From: an uncultured Fibrobacterota bacterium
Lineage (GTDB): Bacteria; Fibrobacterota; Chitinivibrionia; Chitinivibrionales; Chitinispirillaceae
Reading direction: 5' to 3'
DNA length: 6,249 nt
Assembly (NCBI GenBank): GCA_903888815.1
Contig: CAISVC010000592.1
Coordinates: forward strand, 1 to 6,249
Part shown: positions 1-6,249 of the stretch, one piece after another
Numbering within the stretch: position 1 is the stretch's first letter
Layout of the letters: each line of letters starts with the position of its first letter
Notes under the pieces: generated by a model
Told to the model about the DNA's origin: nothing
What the model saw: the letters and a program-made list of their open reading frames with translations, nothing else
Databases searched by the model: none
Translations under genes and position numbers: made by a program

Positions 1-658
1 TCTAATGAAGGCTTCGACTGCCAATTCCATGCTCAAATTGCTCGAAGAGCCGCCCGCCGGTACCGTGCTGCTGCTCCTGACCGACCGACCGGCCGCCGTG
101 CTGCCGACCATCGTTTCACGCTGCCAGATCATGCGGTTTTCCTACCTGTCACCCGAAGAAATCCGCTCGCAGCTCTGCAACCGCTTCTCCCTTGATCCTT
201 CGGACCCGCGGCTTGACGCGGTCATCCACACCGGTTCGCTCGGCCGGTCGCTCCATTTATGGGGCGATCCGGCTACTGATAAGGTGCGGAATGAGGCCAT
301 GATATTCTGGGATCTGTGTACCCGGAAAAACTGGCAGGAACTTGCAGAATGTATCGACCGCCTCTGCGAAGACAGTAACTATACTTTTTATGAGCGCCTG
401 TTCATGGAGCTCACGCAGCGGATCAGAAATGCATTTTTACGTGAACTGGACGGTACTGAGAACTTATTTTTAGGCGATCGATCGTGTACCGTCGACCTTG
501 CGGGTCAGACGTCGCATGCTCAGGCGGAGCGGCTCATTGACCTCTGTGAGCGCTCAATTGCCGCCGTCAAGGCGCGCGGCAATATAACGCTGGTGCTGGC
601 ATATTTTGCGATCGCTCTCACGGAGGCGCTCCATGGCGAAAAACAGCAATCTGGTTGA
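1..658 (+). CDS. holB: DNA polymerase III subunit delta' (C-terminal part, 5' truncated by window edge)
   Basis: This is the clamp-loader delta' subunit, which works with DnaX and delta to load the beta sliding clamp during replication. The reading frame is open to the left edge, so the ATG at position 5 is an internal Met and the Walker A and N-terminal zinc parts lie outside the window. Numbering from that Met, the visible part opens with the AAA+ block ANSMLKLLEEPP (residues 6-17). It continues with the sensor 1 strand and the SRC motif in PTIVSRCQ (34-41), then a sensor-2-like GSLGRSL (77-83), followed by the helical C-terminal collar domain to residue 217. The wording LLTDRPAAVLPTIVSRCQ fits delta' better than DnaX, and a ricT gene directly downstream is a common neighbour of holB. 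The last 26 bp overlap ricT. DnaX is the main alternative and looks unlikely, because the protein ends soon after the collar domain. Confidence 0.9.
   Translation, partial: LMKASTANSMLKLLEEPPAGTVLLLLTDRPAAVLPTIVSRCQIMRFSYLSPEEIRSQLCNRFSLDPSDPRLDAVIHTGSLGRSLHLWGDPATDKVRNEAMIFWDLCTRKNWQELAECIDRLCEDSNYTFYERLFMELTQRIRNAFLRELDGTENLFLGDRSCTVDLAGQTSHAQAERLIDLCERSIAAVKARGNITLVLAYFAIALTEALHGEKQQSG
622..626 (+). promoter_or_regulatory. Shine-Dalgarno sequence for ricT
   Basis: A perfect GGAGG lies six bases upstream of the ATG at 633, inside the 3' end of holB. It decides the ricT start in favour of 633 over an in-frame TTG at 606, which would add nine residues of Arg/Ser-rich sequence without family resemblance. 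Confidence 0.8.
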
Positions 659-1457
659 AGTGGTATTCAAAGGCGAGCGGCGCGCCATTTACCGCAACCG
701 CAACGACCTTGACATAAAAGAAGGCGAGTACGTCATTGTCGAAGCCGAACGCGGCCAGGACATGGGTGCTGCATCGCTCGTGGGCGGGCTTGTACGGCTC
801 AAACGCGGCAAAGGCGAAACCCGGAGCATTATCCGCAAAGCGGTCCCCGAGGATCTGGCGATGCTGGCTAAAAACCAGGAAAAGGAGAAGGACGCCCTCA
901 AGGTCTGCAAGGAAAAGATCAAGGCATTCAAACTCGACATGAAGCTCATCGCCGTCGAGCTGCAGTTCGACGGCAGCAAGCTCACCTTTTATTTCACGGC
1001 GGCGCAGCGTATTGACTTCAGGGAACTCGTCAAGGACCTGGCGTCGGTGTACCGGACGCGCATCGAACTGCGCCAGATCGGCGTACGCGATGAGGCGAAA
1101 AGAATCAGCGGGCTCGGCATCTGCGGCCGGAAGCAGTGCTGCAGCGCATTTTTAAGCGAATTCGAGCAGATCACGACGCAAATGGCTAAAAACCAGCAGC
1201 TCGCGCTCAACCCCGCGAAAATTTCCGGCAATTGCGGCAGGCTTCTCTGCTGCCTCAGGTATGAGGACGACCTCTACCAGGAACTCTTCAAGGCATATCC
1301 TGAAATCGGCAGCAAAATCACGGTTAACGGAAAAACAGGCGTCCTCGATTTTATCAATATCTTCTCGGACAAGGGACTGCTGAGGTATGAAGACGGAACC
1401 CAGGAGTGGCTGTCGCCGGAAGAAATCAAAAAAGGAACCGCGGCGCATGCCACCTGA
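633..1457 (+). CDS. ricT: PSP1 / RicT (YaaT) family iron-sulfur regulatory protein
   Basis: A 274-residue protein of the PSP1 C-terminal-domain family. In Bacillus subtilis, RicT (YaaT) forms the Y-complex with RicA and RicF; the complex binds [4Fe-4S] clusters, assists RNase Y-dependent mRNA maturation and affects sporulation, competence and biofilm formation. The protein has an N-terminal beta-rich part (about 1-60), a charged helical linker (about 72-100), and the conserved PSP1 core (about 100-212). The core contains the diagnostic cysteines GICGRKQCC (C164, C169, C170) and GNCGRLLCC (C201, C206, C207), separated by the family block MAKNQQLALNPAKISG. A short beta-rich tail follows, ending in the WLSPEEIKK region. 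The start at 633 is set by a GGAGG six bases upstream. The gene overlaps holB by 26 bp and metG by 11 bp, which suggests co-translation. No RicA or RicF gene is visible here, so the family is certain but the cellular role in this organism is inferred. Confidence 0.93.
   Translation: MAKNSNLVEVVFKGERRAIYRNRNDLDIKEGEYVIVEAERGQDMGAASLVGGLVRLKRGKGETRSIIRKAVPEDLAMLAKNQEKEKDALKVCKEKIKAFKLDMKLIAVELQFDGSKLTFYFTAAQRIDFRELVKDLASVYRTRIELRQIGVRDEAKRISGLGICGRKQCCSAFLSEFEQITTQMAKNQQLALNPAKISGNCGRLLCCLRYEDDLYQELFKAYPEIGSKITVNGKTGVLDFINIFSDKGLLRYEDGTQEWLSPEEIKKGTAAHAT
1431..1437 (+). promoter_or_regulatory. Shine-Dalgarno-like sequence for metG
   Basis: AAAGGAA lies nine bases upstream of the ATG at 1447, within the last codons of ricT. 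It supports 1447 over the in-frame ATG at 1387, which would add 20 basic residues that overlap ricT and do not resemble MetRS N-termini. Confidence 0.55.
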
Positions 1458-3468
1458 TACCAATCCCCGGAATAAAAAATTTCTCGTCACCATGGCGCTT
1501 CCCTACGCCAACGGCGATATTCATCTCGGCCATCTGCTTGAAGCGGTGCAGACCGACATCTTTGTCCGCTACCAGCGGCTGCGGGGGAACCACGCAGTGT
1601 ACGTCTGTGCCGACGACACCCACGGCACCCCGATCGAGCTTTCGGCGCTTAAACGCAACATAACGCCCGCCGAGCTCATCGCCCAGGCACACAAGGACCA
1701 TTGCCGCGATTATGCGGGATTCAACATCGGTTTCGATATTTTTTATACCACCAATTCCGAAGAAAACCGGACTTACGTCGAACTGATTTTCGAAAACCTG
1801 CGGAAGAACGGGCTTGTGGCCGAGCGCGAAATCGGCCAGTACTACTGCGAACACGACAAACGCTTCCTGCCCGACCGTTTCATTGCCGGCACCTGTCCTA
1901 AATGCAAAGCGATAAAGCAATACGGCGACGTGTGCGAAGCCTGCGGCGCCACCTACGAGCCGACCGACCTCGGCGACCCGCACTGCGTCGTGTGCGGCAG
2001 GCAGCCGGTCATGAGACAGTCGAAGCACTTCTACGTGCAGCTTTCTAAATGCGAGCAGTTCCTCCGCGACTTTATTGCCAGGCCCGGCGTGCTGCAGGAC
2101 GACATGCGCAACTTCGTGACCACCTGGATCAACGAAGGCCTGCGCGAGTGGTGCGTTTCGCGCGACGGGCCGTATTTCGGCTTCAGGATCCCGGGCACCG
2201 AGAATAAATTCTTCTATGTGTGGCTCGACGCACCGATAGGATACCTTTCGTCAACTGACCGGTGGTGCAAGGATAACGGCCGCAGGGTCGAGGAGTACTG
2301 GTCGCCCGGAAGCGGCACCAGGATCGTTCATTTCATCGGCAAGGACATCGTCTATTTTCACGCCCTCTTCTGGCCCGTGATGCTTAAAAACTCGAATTTC
2401 AATCTGCCGTCGACCATTTTTGTGCACGGATTCCTGAACATCGGCGGAGAAAAAATGTCGAAATCGCGGGGAACGTTCATCCTCGCCAGGGATTTTCTTT
2501 CCAAAGTCAAACATCCGCAGGCTCCCGAATATCTGCGCTTCTTCTTCGGGGCAAAACTCGCGCCGAACACCGCAGACATCGATTTCAGCCCGGACGAATT
2601 CACGAAGCGGGTCAATACCACGCTCGCGAACAACTTCGGCAATCTGCACCACCGGACATTCGTCTTCTGCGAACGCTACTTCGACAAAAAAATCCCGGAA
2701 GCACCATGGGACGAAACAATCGCCCGTGAGGTAGAATCTGCGGCGGCAGAGATCGAACGCTGTTACGAGGCGGCCGAATACAAATCGGTCGTGGAGCGCG
2801 TGCACGCTCTCGGCAACAGGGGAAACAAATATTACCAGGACAACAAGCCCTGGGAGCTCGTAAAAACCGATCCGGCCGGAGCCGCATCGATTATGGTCAC
2901 CTGCGTCAACCTGATCAAGGCGATCGCCGTGTTTCTGAAGCCTATTGTTCCGGAGATCTGCGGCAGCGTGGAGCGGCAGCTCGGCGCCCGGTTTTCCTGG
3001 AATGACTACCGTTTCTCCCTCTCAGGCAAACCGCTCTTAGTCACTGAAAAACTTGTGATTCCCCTGACCGATGAGGATATTGCCCCGCTCTTCGCGAGCA
3101 CCGCTTCGCTGGCTGCAAAAGCGGAAGCCTCAGCCGATGACGGCATGATTGATATTGCCGCGTTCAAAGACGTCGACCTGCGGGTGGCGCGCATTCTCTC
3201 CGCGGAAAAGATAGAGAAATCAAAAAAGCTCGTCAAGCTGCAGGTTGAGATCGGAAGCGAGCATCGCCAGATACTTGCCGGCATTGCCGAACATTATTCG
3301 CCGGATCAGCTCGCCGGAAAGCTCGTCATCGTGGTTGCAAACCTGAAACCAGCCATGCTCATGGGCCAGAAATCCGAAGGCATGCTCCTGACCGCGGAAG
3401 GACCGGACGGGAAATTTGTCCTTCTGACGCCTGAGAACCCCATGGCTTCCGGGGCCAGGGTTTCATGA
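1447..3468 (+). CDS. metG: Methionyl-tRNA synthetase with C-terminal tRNA-binding domain
   Basis: A class I aminoacyl-tRNA synthetase that charges tRNA-Met with methionine in the cytoplasm, 673 residues long (E. coli MetG is 677). The Rossmann catalytic domain begins with FLVTMALPYANGDIHLGH, which holds the HIGH-type motif HLGH (26-29). The zinc-bearing connective insertion (about 130-190) has C150/C153 and C163/C166 as one complete four-Cys site, plus C134 and C180/C183 as a partial second site. The segment YVWLDAPIGY (257-266), the HFIGKD segment (295-300) and the KMSKS loop (336-340) complete the active site. An alpha-helical anticodon-binding domain follows (about 385-540, with NKPWE at 466-470). 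An Ala/Ser-rich linker (about 549-565) leads to a Trbp111/EMAPII-like OB-fold domain (about 568-673), which promotes dimerisation and tRNA binding in other MetRS. The start at 1447 fits the family N-terminus and has an upstream AAAGGAA. It overlaps ricT by 11 bp and recJ by 4 bp. Confidence 0.98.
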   Translation: MPPDTNPRNKKFLVTMALPYANGDIHLGHLLEAVQTDIFVRYQRLRGNHAVYVCADDTHGTPIELSALKRNITPAELIAQAHKDHCRDYAGFNIGFDIFYTTNSEENRTYVELIFENLRKNGLVAEREIGQYYCEHDKRFLPDRFIAGTCPKCKAIKQYGDVCEACGATYEPTDLGDPHCVVCGRQPVMRQSKHFYVQLSKCEQFLRDFIARPGVLQDDMRNFVTTWINEGLREWCVSRDGPYFGFRIPGTENKFFYVWLDAPIGYLSSTDRWCKDNGRRVEEYWSPGSGTRIVHFIGKDIVYFHALFWPVMLKNSNFNLPSTIFVHGFLNIGGEKMSKSRGTFILARDFLSKVKHPQAPEYLRFFFGAKLAPNTADIDFSPDEFTKRVNTTLANNFGNLHHRTFVFCERYFDKKIPEAPWDETIAREVESAAAEIERCYEAAEYKSVVERVHALGNRGNKYYQDNKPWELVKTDPAGAASIMVTCVNLIKAIAVFLKPIVPEICGSVERQLGARFSWNDYRFSLSGKPLLVTEKLVIPLTDEDIAPLFASTASLAAKAEASADDGMIDIAAFKDVDLRVARILSAEKIEKSKKLVKLQVEIGSEHRQILAGIAEHYSPDQLAGKLVIVVANLKPAMLMGQKSEGMLLTAEGPDGKFVLLTPENPMASGARVS

Positions 3469-5180
3469 ATCCGTTCGCCGGCGCGCGGGAGCGGATCAGC
3501 GTACGCGCCGTTGACGATGCGGCTGTCAGGAAGCTGGCTGAAGAGCTCGGCATTCTCCAGACCGCGGCGCGCATTCTTATCGGCCGCAATATCACCGATG
3601 CCGACGTCTGCCGGCGTTTTTTCTCGCCCTCTTTCCGCAACTTCCACGATCCGTTTTGCATGCGCGGCATGGAAAAAGCTGTGCCACGAATTCTGGCAGC
3701 GGTTTCCGGAAAAGAAAAAATCACCGTGTACGGCGATTACGACGTGGACGGCATCACCGGTACGGCCATACTCATACGCGTGCTGCGGACGCTCGGCGCT
3801 TCGTGCGGCTACTACCTGCCCAATCGATTGACGGAAGGGTACGGCGTCTCGGCAGGCGGCGTCCGGCAGATCGCCGGGAACGGCGCACAGCTCCTGATCA
3901 CGGTCGACTGCGGCATCACGGCAGACGAAGAGGTCGCGCTCGGCCGGACGCTCGGCATTGACACGATCGTCACGGACCACCACGAACCCGGAGCGTCGCT
4001 GCCGGCCGCGGTTGCGCTGCTCAATCCTAAATTGACGGGAAATCCCTATCCTGACAAAGATCTTGCCGGAGTCGGCGTCGTTTTAAAGCTGTGTCAGGCG
4101 CTCGGGGCAATAACCGGACGCGGCAATGCGCTCTGGGAACCATACCTCGACCTGGCCGCCCTCGGCACCGCCGCAGATATCGTCCCTTTACTCGGCGAAA
4201 ACCGGATCATCACCCGCTTCGGTTTTGAGCGTCTGCGCCGCACGGAAAATATCGGCCTGGCCGCGCTGATCCGTCTTCAGTGCCTCGGCGATAAGCCGCT
4301 GTCAACAAACGAAGTGGGGTTCCAGCTTGCTCCCTGCATCAATGCGGCCGGAAGGCTCGGCGATCCCCGCAGGGCGGTCGAACTCCTGCTCACCGACAAT
4401 GAAGAGACGGCGGAGGCGTATGCAAAAGAACTGCGTAACGTGAATTTTGAACGCCGCTCCATCGATGCAGGCGTATGGGAAGAGGCGAACGAGTGGGTGC
4501 TGCAGCACGGTGATCCGGAGAAAGATTTCGCAATCGTCATCGGCAACAGCAACTGGCACGCCGGTGTGATCGGTATTGTCGCGTCCAGGCTCGCGGAAAA
4601 ATTCCACCGGCCCGCCATTCTTTTTTCAATGAGGAACGACGGCAGTGCGCGCGGATCGGGCCGGAGCATTCCCGGCTTTCATCTCCTCAATGCGCTCCGC
4701 GAATGTGCCGGCCTCCTCGAGACCTTCGGGGGCCATGCCGCTGCGGCCGGAATAAACATGAGGAGCGCATCGCTTTCCGCGTTCAGATCGCGATTCAACG
4801 AGGTGGTCCGCGCCCGTCTCGGGCCGCAGGACCTGACGCCGGTCGTACAGGCCGACGCCGAGTTGCCGCTCTCGGCCGTTACGCCGGAACTCTATGCTTT
4901 TATCAAGGCGATGGAACCGTTCGGGCCCGGCAACACGCGGCCGGTACTGTACTGCAGGAATCTCCACTACCGGTATATGCCCCGCATCGTCGGCAACAAC
5001 CATTTGAAACTCATGGTCTCGGGCGACGGACAGGCCATGGACGCGATCGGCTTTAATTTCGGCGACCGGCTTGACGAGCTCTGCCGCGCGCCTGCCTTGT
5101 CGCTGGCCTTTTATCTTGATGAAAACGAATGGAACGGCAAAAAAACACTTCAGATGAAGGTCAGGGGGATAGCCCTATGA
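3465..5180 (+). CDS. recJ: Single-stranded-DNA-specific exonuclease RecJ
   Basis: RecJ is a 5'-to-3' single-strand DNA exonuclease used in RecF-pathway recombination, mismatch repair and base-excision repair. It is a DHH-superfamily enzyme that needs Mn or Mg ions. At 571 residues it is close to E. coli RecJ and lacks the long C-terminal extension of Bacillus forms. The DHH domain shows motif I GDYDVDG (90-96), motif II TVDCG (146-150), motif III DHHE (171-174) and the fourth metal-site region GTAADIVPL (234-242). The DHHA1 domain shows WHAGVIGIVASR (364-375), GSGRS (397-401) and FGGHAAAAG (421-429). The C-terminal OB-like domain carries EPFGPGN (484-490) and NNHLK (511-515). All expected metal ligands are present, so it should be active. 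The ATG overlaps the metG stop as ATGA; only a weak AGGG lies four bases upstream, so translation probably depends on coupling to metG. The stop overlaps the argH start in the same way. Confidence 0.97.
   Translation: MNPFAGARERISVRAVDDAAVRKLAEELGILQTAARILIGRNITDADVCRRFFSPSFRNFHDPFCMRGMEKAVPRILAAVSGKEKITVYGDYDVDGITGTAILIRVLRTLGASCGYYLPNRLTEGYGVSAGGVRQIAGNGAQLLITVDCGITADEEVALGRTLGIDTIVTDHHEPGASLPAAVALLNPKLTGNPYPDKDLAGVGVVLKLCQALGAITGRGNALWEPYLDLAALGTAADIVPLLGENRIITRFGFERLRRTENIGLAALIRLQCLGDKPLSTNEVGFQLAPCINAAGRLGDPRRAVELLLTDNEETAEAYAKELRNVNFERRSIDAGVWEEANEWVLQHGDPEKDFAIVIGNSNWHAGVIGIVASRLAEKFHRPAILFSMRNDGSARGSGRSIPGFHLLNALRECAGLLETFGGHAAAAGINMRSASLSAFRSRFNEVVRARLGPQDLTPVVQADAELPLSAVTPELYAFIKAMEPFGPGNTRPVLYCRNLHYRYMPRIVGNNHLKLMVSGDGQAMDAIGFNFGDRLDELCRAPALSLAFYLDENEWNGKKTLQMKVRGIAL
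5163..5168 (+). promoter_or_regulatory. Shine-Dalgarno-like sequence for argH
   Basis: AGGGGG lies eight bases upstream of the ATG at 5177, inside the last codons of recJ. The spacing supports 5177 as the argH start, although an ATG two codons downstream (5183) cannot be fully excluded. Confidence 0.6.
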
Positions 5181-6249
5181 AAATGTGGGACGGACGTTTC
5201 AAAAAGTCGACCGACCGCCGTATGGATGCCTTCGCGAATTCGCTTCCGTTCGATAAGGCGCTTATCGAGGAGGATATTGCAGGCTCGCTCGCCTGGGCGC
5301 ATGCGTTAAAGCGGATCGGCGTTCTATCCGGACGGGAGTGTGCGAAAATAGAAGCGGGACTGCGCTCCATTGCCGCAGATTTTAATAACGGCAGGATCTC
5401 CTTTCTTTCCTCTGATGAAGACATCCACATGGCCGTGGAGCGCCTGCTCACAAAGCGGACCGGCGAGGCCGGCGCCAAGCTCCACACGGGGCGCTCGCGG
5501 AACGACCAGGTGGCGACTGATGTCCGCCTCTTTGTCAAAAAGGCGCTTGCGAGAATCGCGAACGCGCTCTCCCTCCTGCAGAAAACGCTTATCGACCGTG
5601 CGCAAAAGGACCTCGCGGTCATCATGCCCGCGTATACGCACCTGCAGCAGGCGCAGCCCATACTGCTCGCGCACTACTGGCTCTCCCTCTTTTTCCTGCT
5701 CGAACGGGAAAAAAGCCGCATTGCTCATGCGCTCCTTATGAGCGACCTCTGTCCTCTCGGCGCCGGCGCCGCCGCAGGCAGCGGTTTCAATGTCGACCGT
5801 AAACGGCTCGCCCGCGAACTCGGCTTCGCCGCCGCTGCGCCGAACAGCATCGACGCGGTTGCCGCACGGGATTTCCTGCTCGAGACGCTGGCATGCATAG
5901 CCTCGATCGGAATCAATCTGAGCCGTTATGCGGAAGACCTCATCATCTGGTCGTCCAGGGAGTTCGGCTTTATCGAGCCCGACGACGCCTGGTCGAGCGG
6001 TTCCAGCATGATGCCGCAGAAGAAAAATCCCGACTCACTCGAACTCATCCGGGGAAAAAGCGGCCGCTTTTTAGGCAATTACGCCCGGCTCGGGGCCACC
6101 CTTAAAGGCGTGGGGCTGGCCTACTACAGAGATCTTCAGGAAGACAAAGAGCCGCTTTTCGACAGCGTGACGCAAATTGAAATGACGATAGGGGTTTTTA
6201 CACAGGTGCTGCGATCACTCACGGTCAATGCAAAAAATATTGAAAAGCA
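5177..6249 (+). CDS. argH: Argininosuccinate lyase (3' truncated by window edge)
   Basis: ArgH splits argininosuccinate into arginine and fumarate, the last step of arginine synthesis, as a cytoplasmic homotetramer of the aspartase/fumarase superfamily. The frame is open from 5177 to the right edge without a stop, giving 357 complete residues of a usual 450-480. The N-terminus MKMWDGRF matches the family opening (commonly WGGRF). The signatures are DEDIHMAVE (80-88), HTGRSRNDQ (103-111), YTHLQQAQP (153-161) with the proposed catalytic T154/H155, and the signature loop GSSMMPQKKNP (275-285) with conserved serines S276/S277. The segment YYRDLQEDKEPLFD (316-329) follows, with substrate-binding Y316, Q321 and K324 by alignment with human ASL from memory. 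The gene joins recJ by an ATGA overlap, and a purine-rich AGGGGG lies upstream. Small departures from consensus are G5 to D and Asn to Y317. Another superfamily lyase is unlikely given the HTGRSRND block. Confidence 0.96.
   Translation, partial: MKMWDGRFKKSTDRRMDAFANSLPFDKALIEEDIAGSLAWAHALKRIGVLSGRECAKIEAGLRSIAADFNNGRISFLSSDEDIHMAVERLLTKRTGEAGAKLHTGRSRNDQVATDVRLFVKKALARIANALSLLQKTLIDRAQKDLAVIMPAYTHLQQAQPILLAHYWLSLFFLLEREKSRIAHALLMSDLCPLGAGAAAGSGFNVDRKRLARELGFAAAAPNSIDAVAARDFLLETLACIASIGINLSRYAEDLIIWSSREFGFIEPDDAWSSGSSMMPQKKNPDSLELIRGKSGRFLGNYARLGATLKGVGLAYYRDLQEDKEPLFDSVTQIEMTIGVFTQVLRSLTVNAKNIEK

Noticed and set aside
5..7. ATG at the left edge as the start of a 217-residue protein
   Set aside because: The frame is open upstream to the edge, and the protein begins in the middle of a conserved AAA+ block, so this is an internal Met of a longer holB.
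475..484. CGATCGATCG palindrome inside holB
   Set aside because: It is a short 10-base palindrome within coding sequence with no second copy or regulatory context; chance is sufficient.
606..632. TTG start for ricT giving nine extra residues
   Set aside because: The ATG at 633 has a GGAGG at ideal spacing, and the extra residues do not look like the family N-terminus.
1387..1446. Upstream ATG for metG giving a 693-residue protein
   Set aside because: It would add 20 basic residues encoded entirely within ricT in another frame; MetRS homology starts just after 1447.
1426..2028. Minus-strand 200-residue open frame opposite metG
   Set aside because: It lies wholly antisense to strongly conserved MetRS sequence and shows no recognisable domain; long antisense frames are expected in G+C-rich coding DNA.
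3306..3983. Minus-strand 225-residue open frame across the metG/recJ junction
   Set aside because: It is antisense to two certain genes, has Arg/Ala-rich shadow composition, no recognisable motif and no convincing ribosome-binding site.
5161..5741. Overlapping open frames on both strands inside argH
   Set aside because: The argH frame is continuous from 5177 to the window edge with all family motifs, so these are shadows.
5759..5775. GGCGCC-rich repeat inside argH
   Set aside because: It encodes the conserved Gly-Ala run of ArgH (GAGAAAG), so codon choice explains it.

Overview
The window is a gene-dense stretch of bacterial chromosome with five plus-strand genes and no intergenic gap. In order they are: the C-terminal part of a DNA polymerase III clamp-loader delta' subunit (holB, cut by the left edge), a PSP1/RicT-family protein (ricT), methionyl-tRNA synthetase (metG), the single-strand-specific exonuclease RecJ (recJ), and argininosuccinate lyase (argH, cut by the right edge).

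Every gene overlaps the next: holB/ricT by 26 bp, ricT/metG by 11 bp, metG/recJ by 4 bp (ATGA) and recJ/argH by 4 bp (ATGA). No promoter or terminator can be placed inside the window, so the five genes most likely form one transcript that starts upstream and continues downstream, with translational coupling at each junction. Shine-Dalgarno-like sequences sit inside the 3' end of each preceding gene. The start codons called for ricT, metG and argH rest on these sequences and on where family homology begins.

Functionally the cluster is housekeeping: replication (delta'), an iron-sulfur RNA-processing-associated factor (RicT), translation (MetRS), recombination and repair (RecJ) and arginine synthesis (ArgH). 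Neighbouring holB, ricT and metG is an arrangement found in many bacteria. The addition of recJ and argH is less familiar to me.

Organism: a bacterium of moderately high G+C. RecJ is short (571 aa, close to the E. coli length, without the C-terminal extension of Bacillus RecJ), and MetRS is of the two-knuckle type with a fused C-terminal tRNA-binding domain. These suggest a Gram-negative-type lineage, possibly deltaproteobacteria-like, spirochaete-like or FCB-group, but the phylum cannot be fixed from sequence reading alone. All five proteins look intact where visible, with their key catalytic residues present. I saw no mobile element, CRISPR array, RNA gene or clearly novel system. The most interesting details are a MetRS zinc-binding region intermediate between known classes, RicT with a full cysteine set outside an obvious Firmicute context, and a somewhat divergent ArgH.
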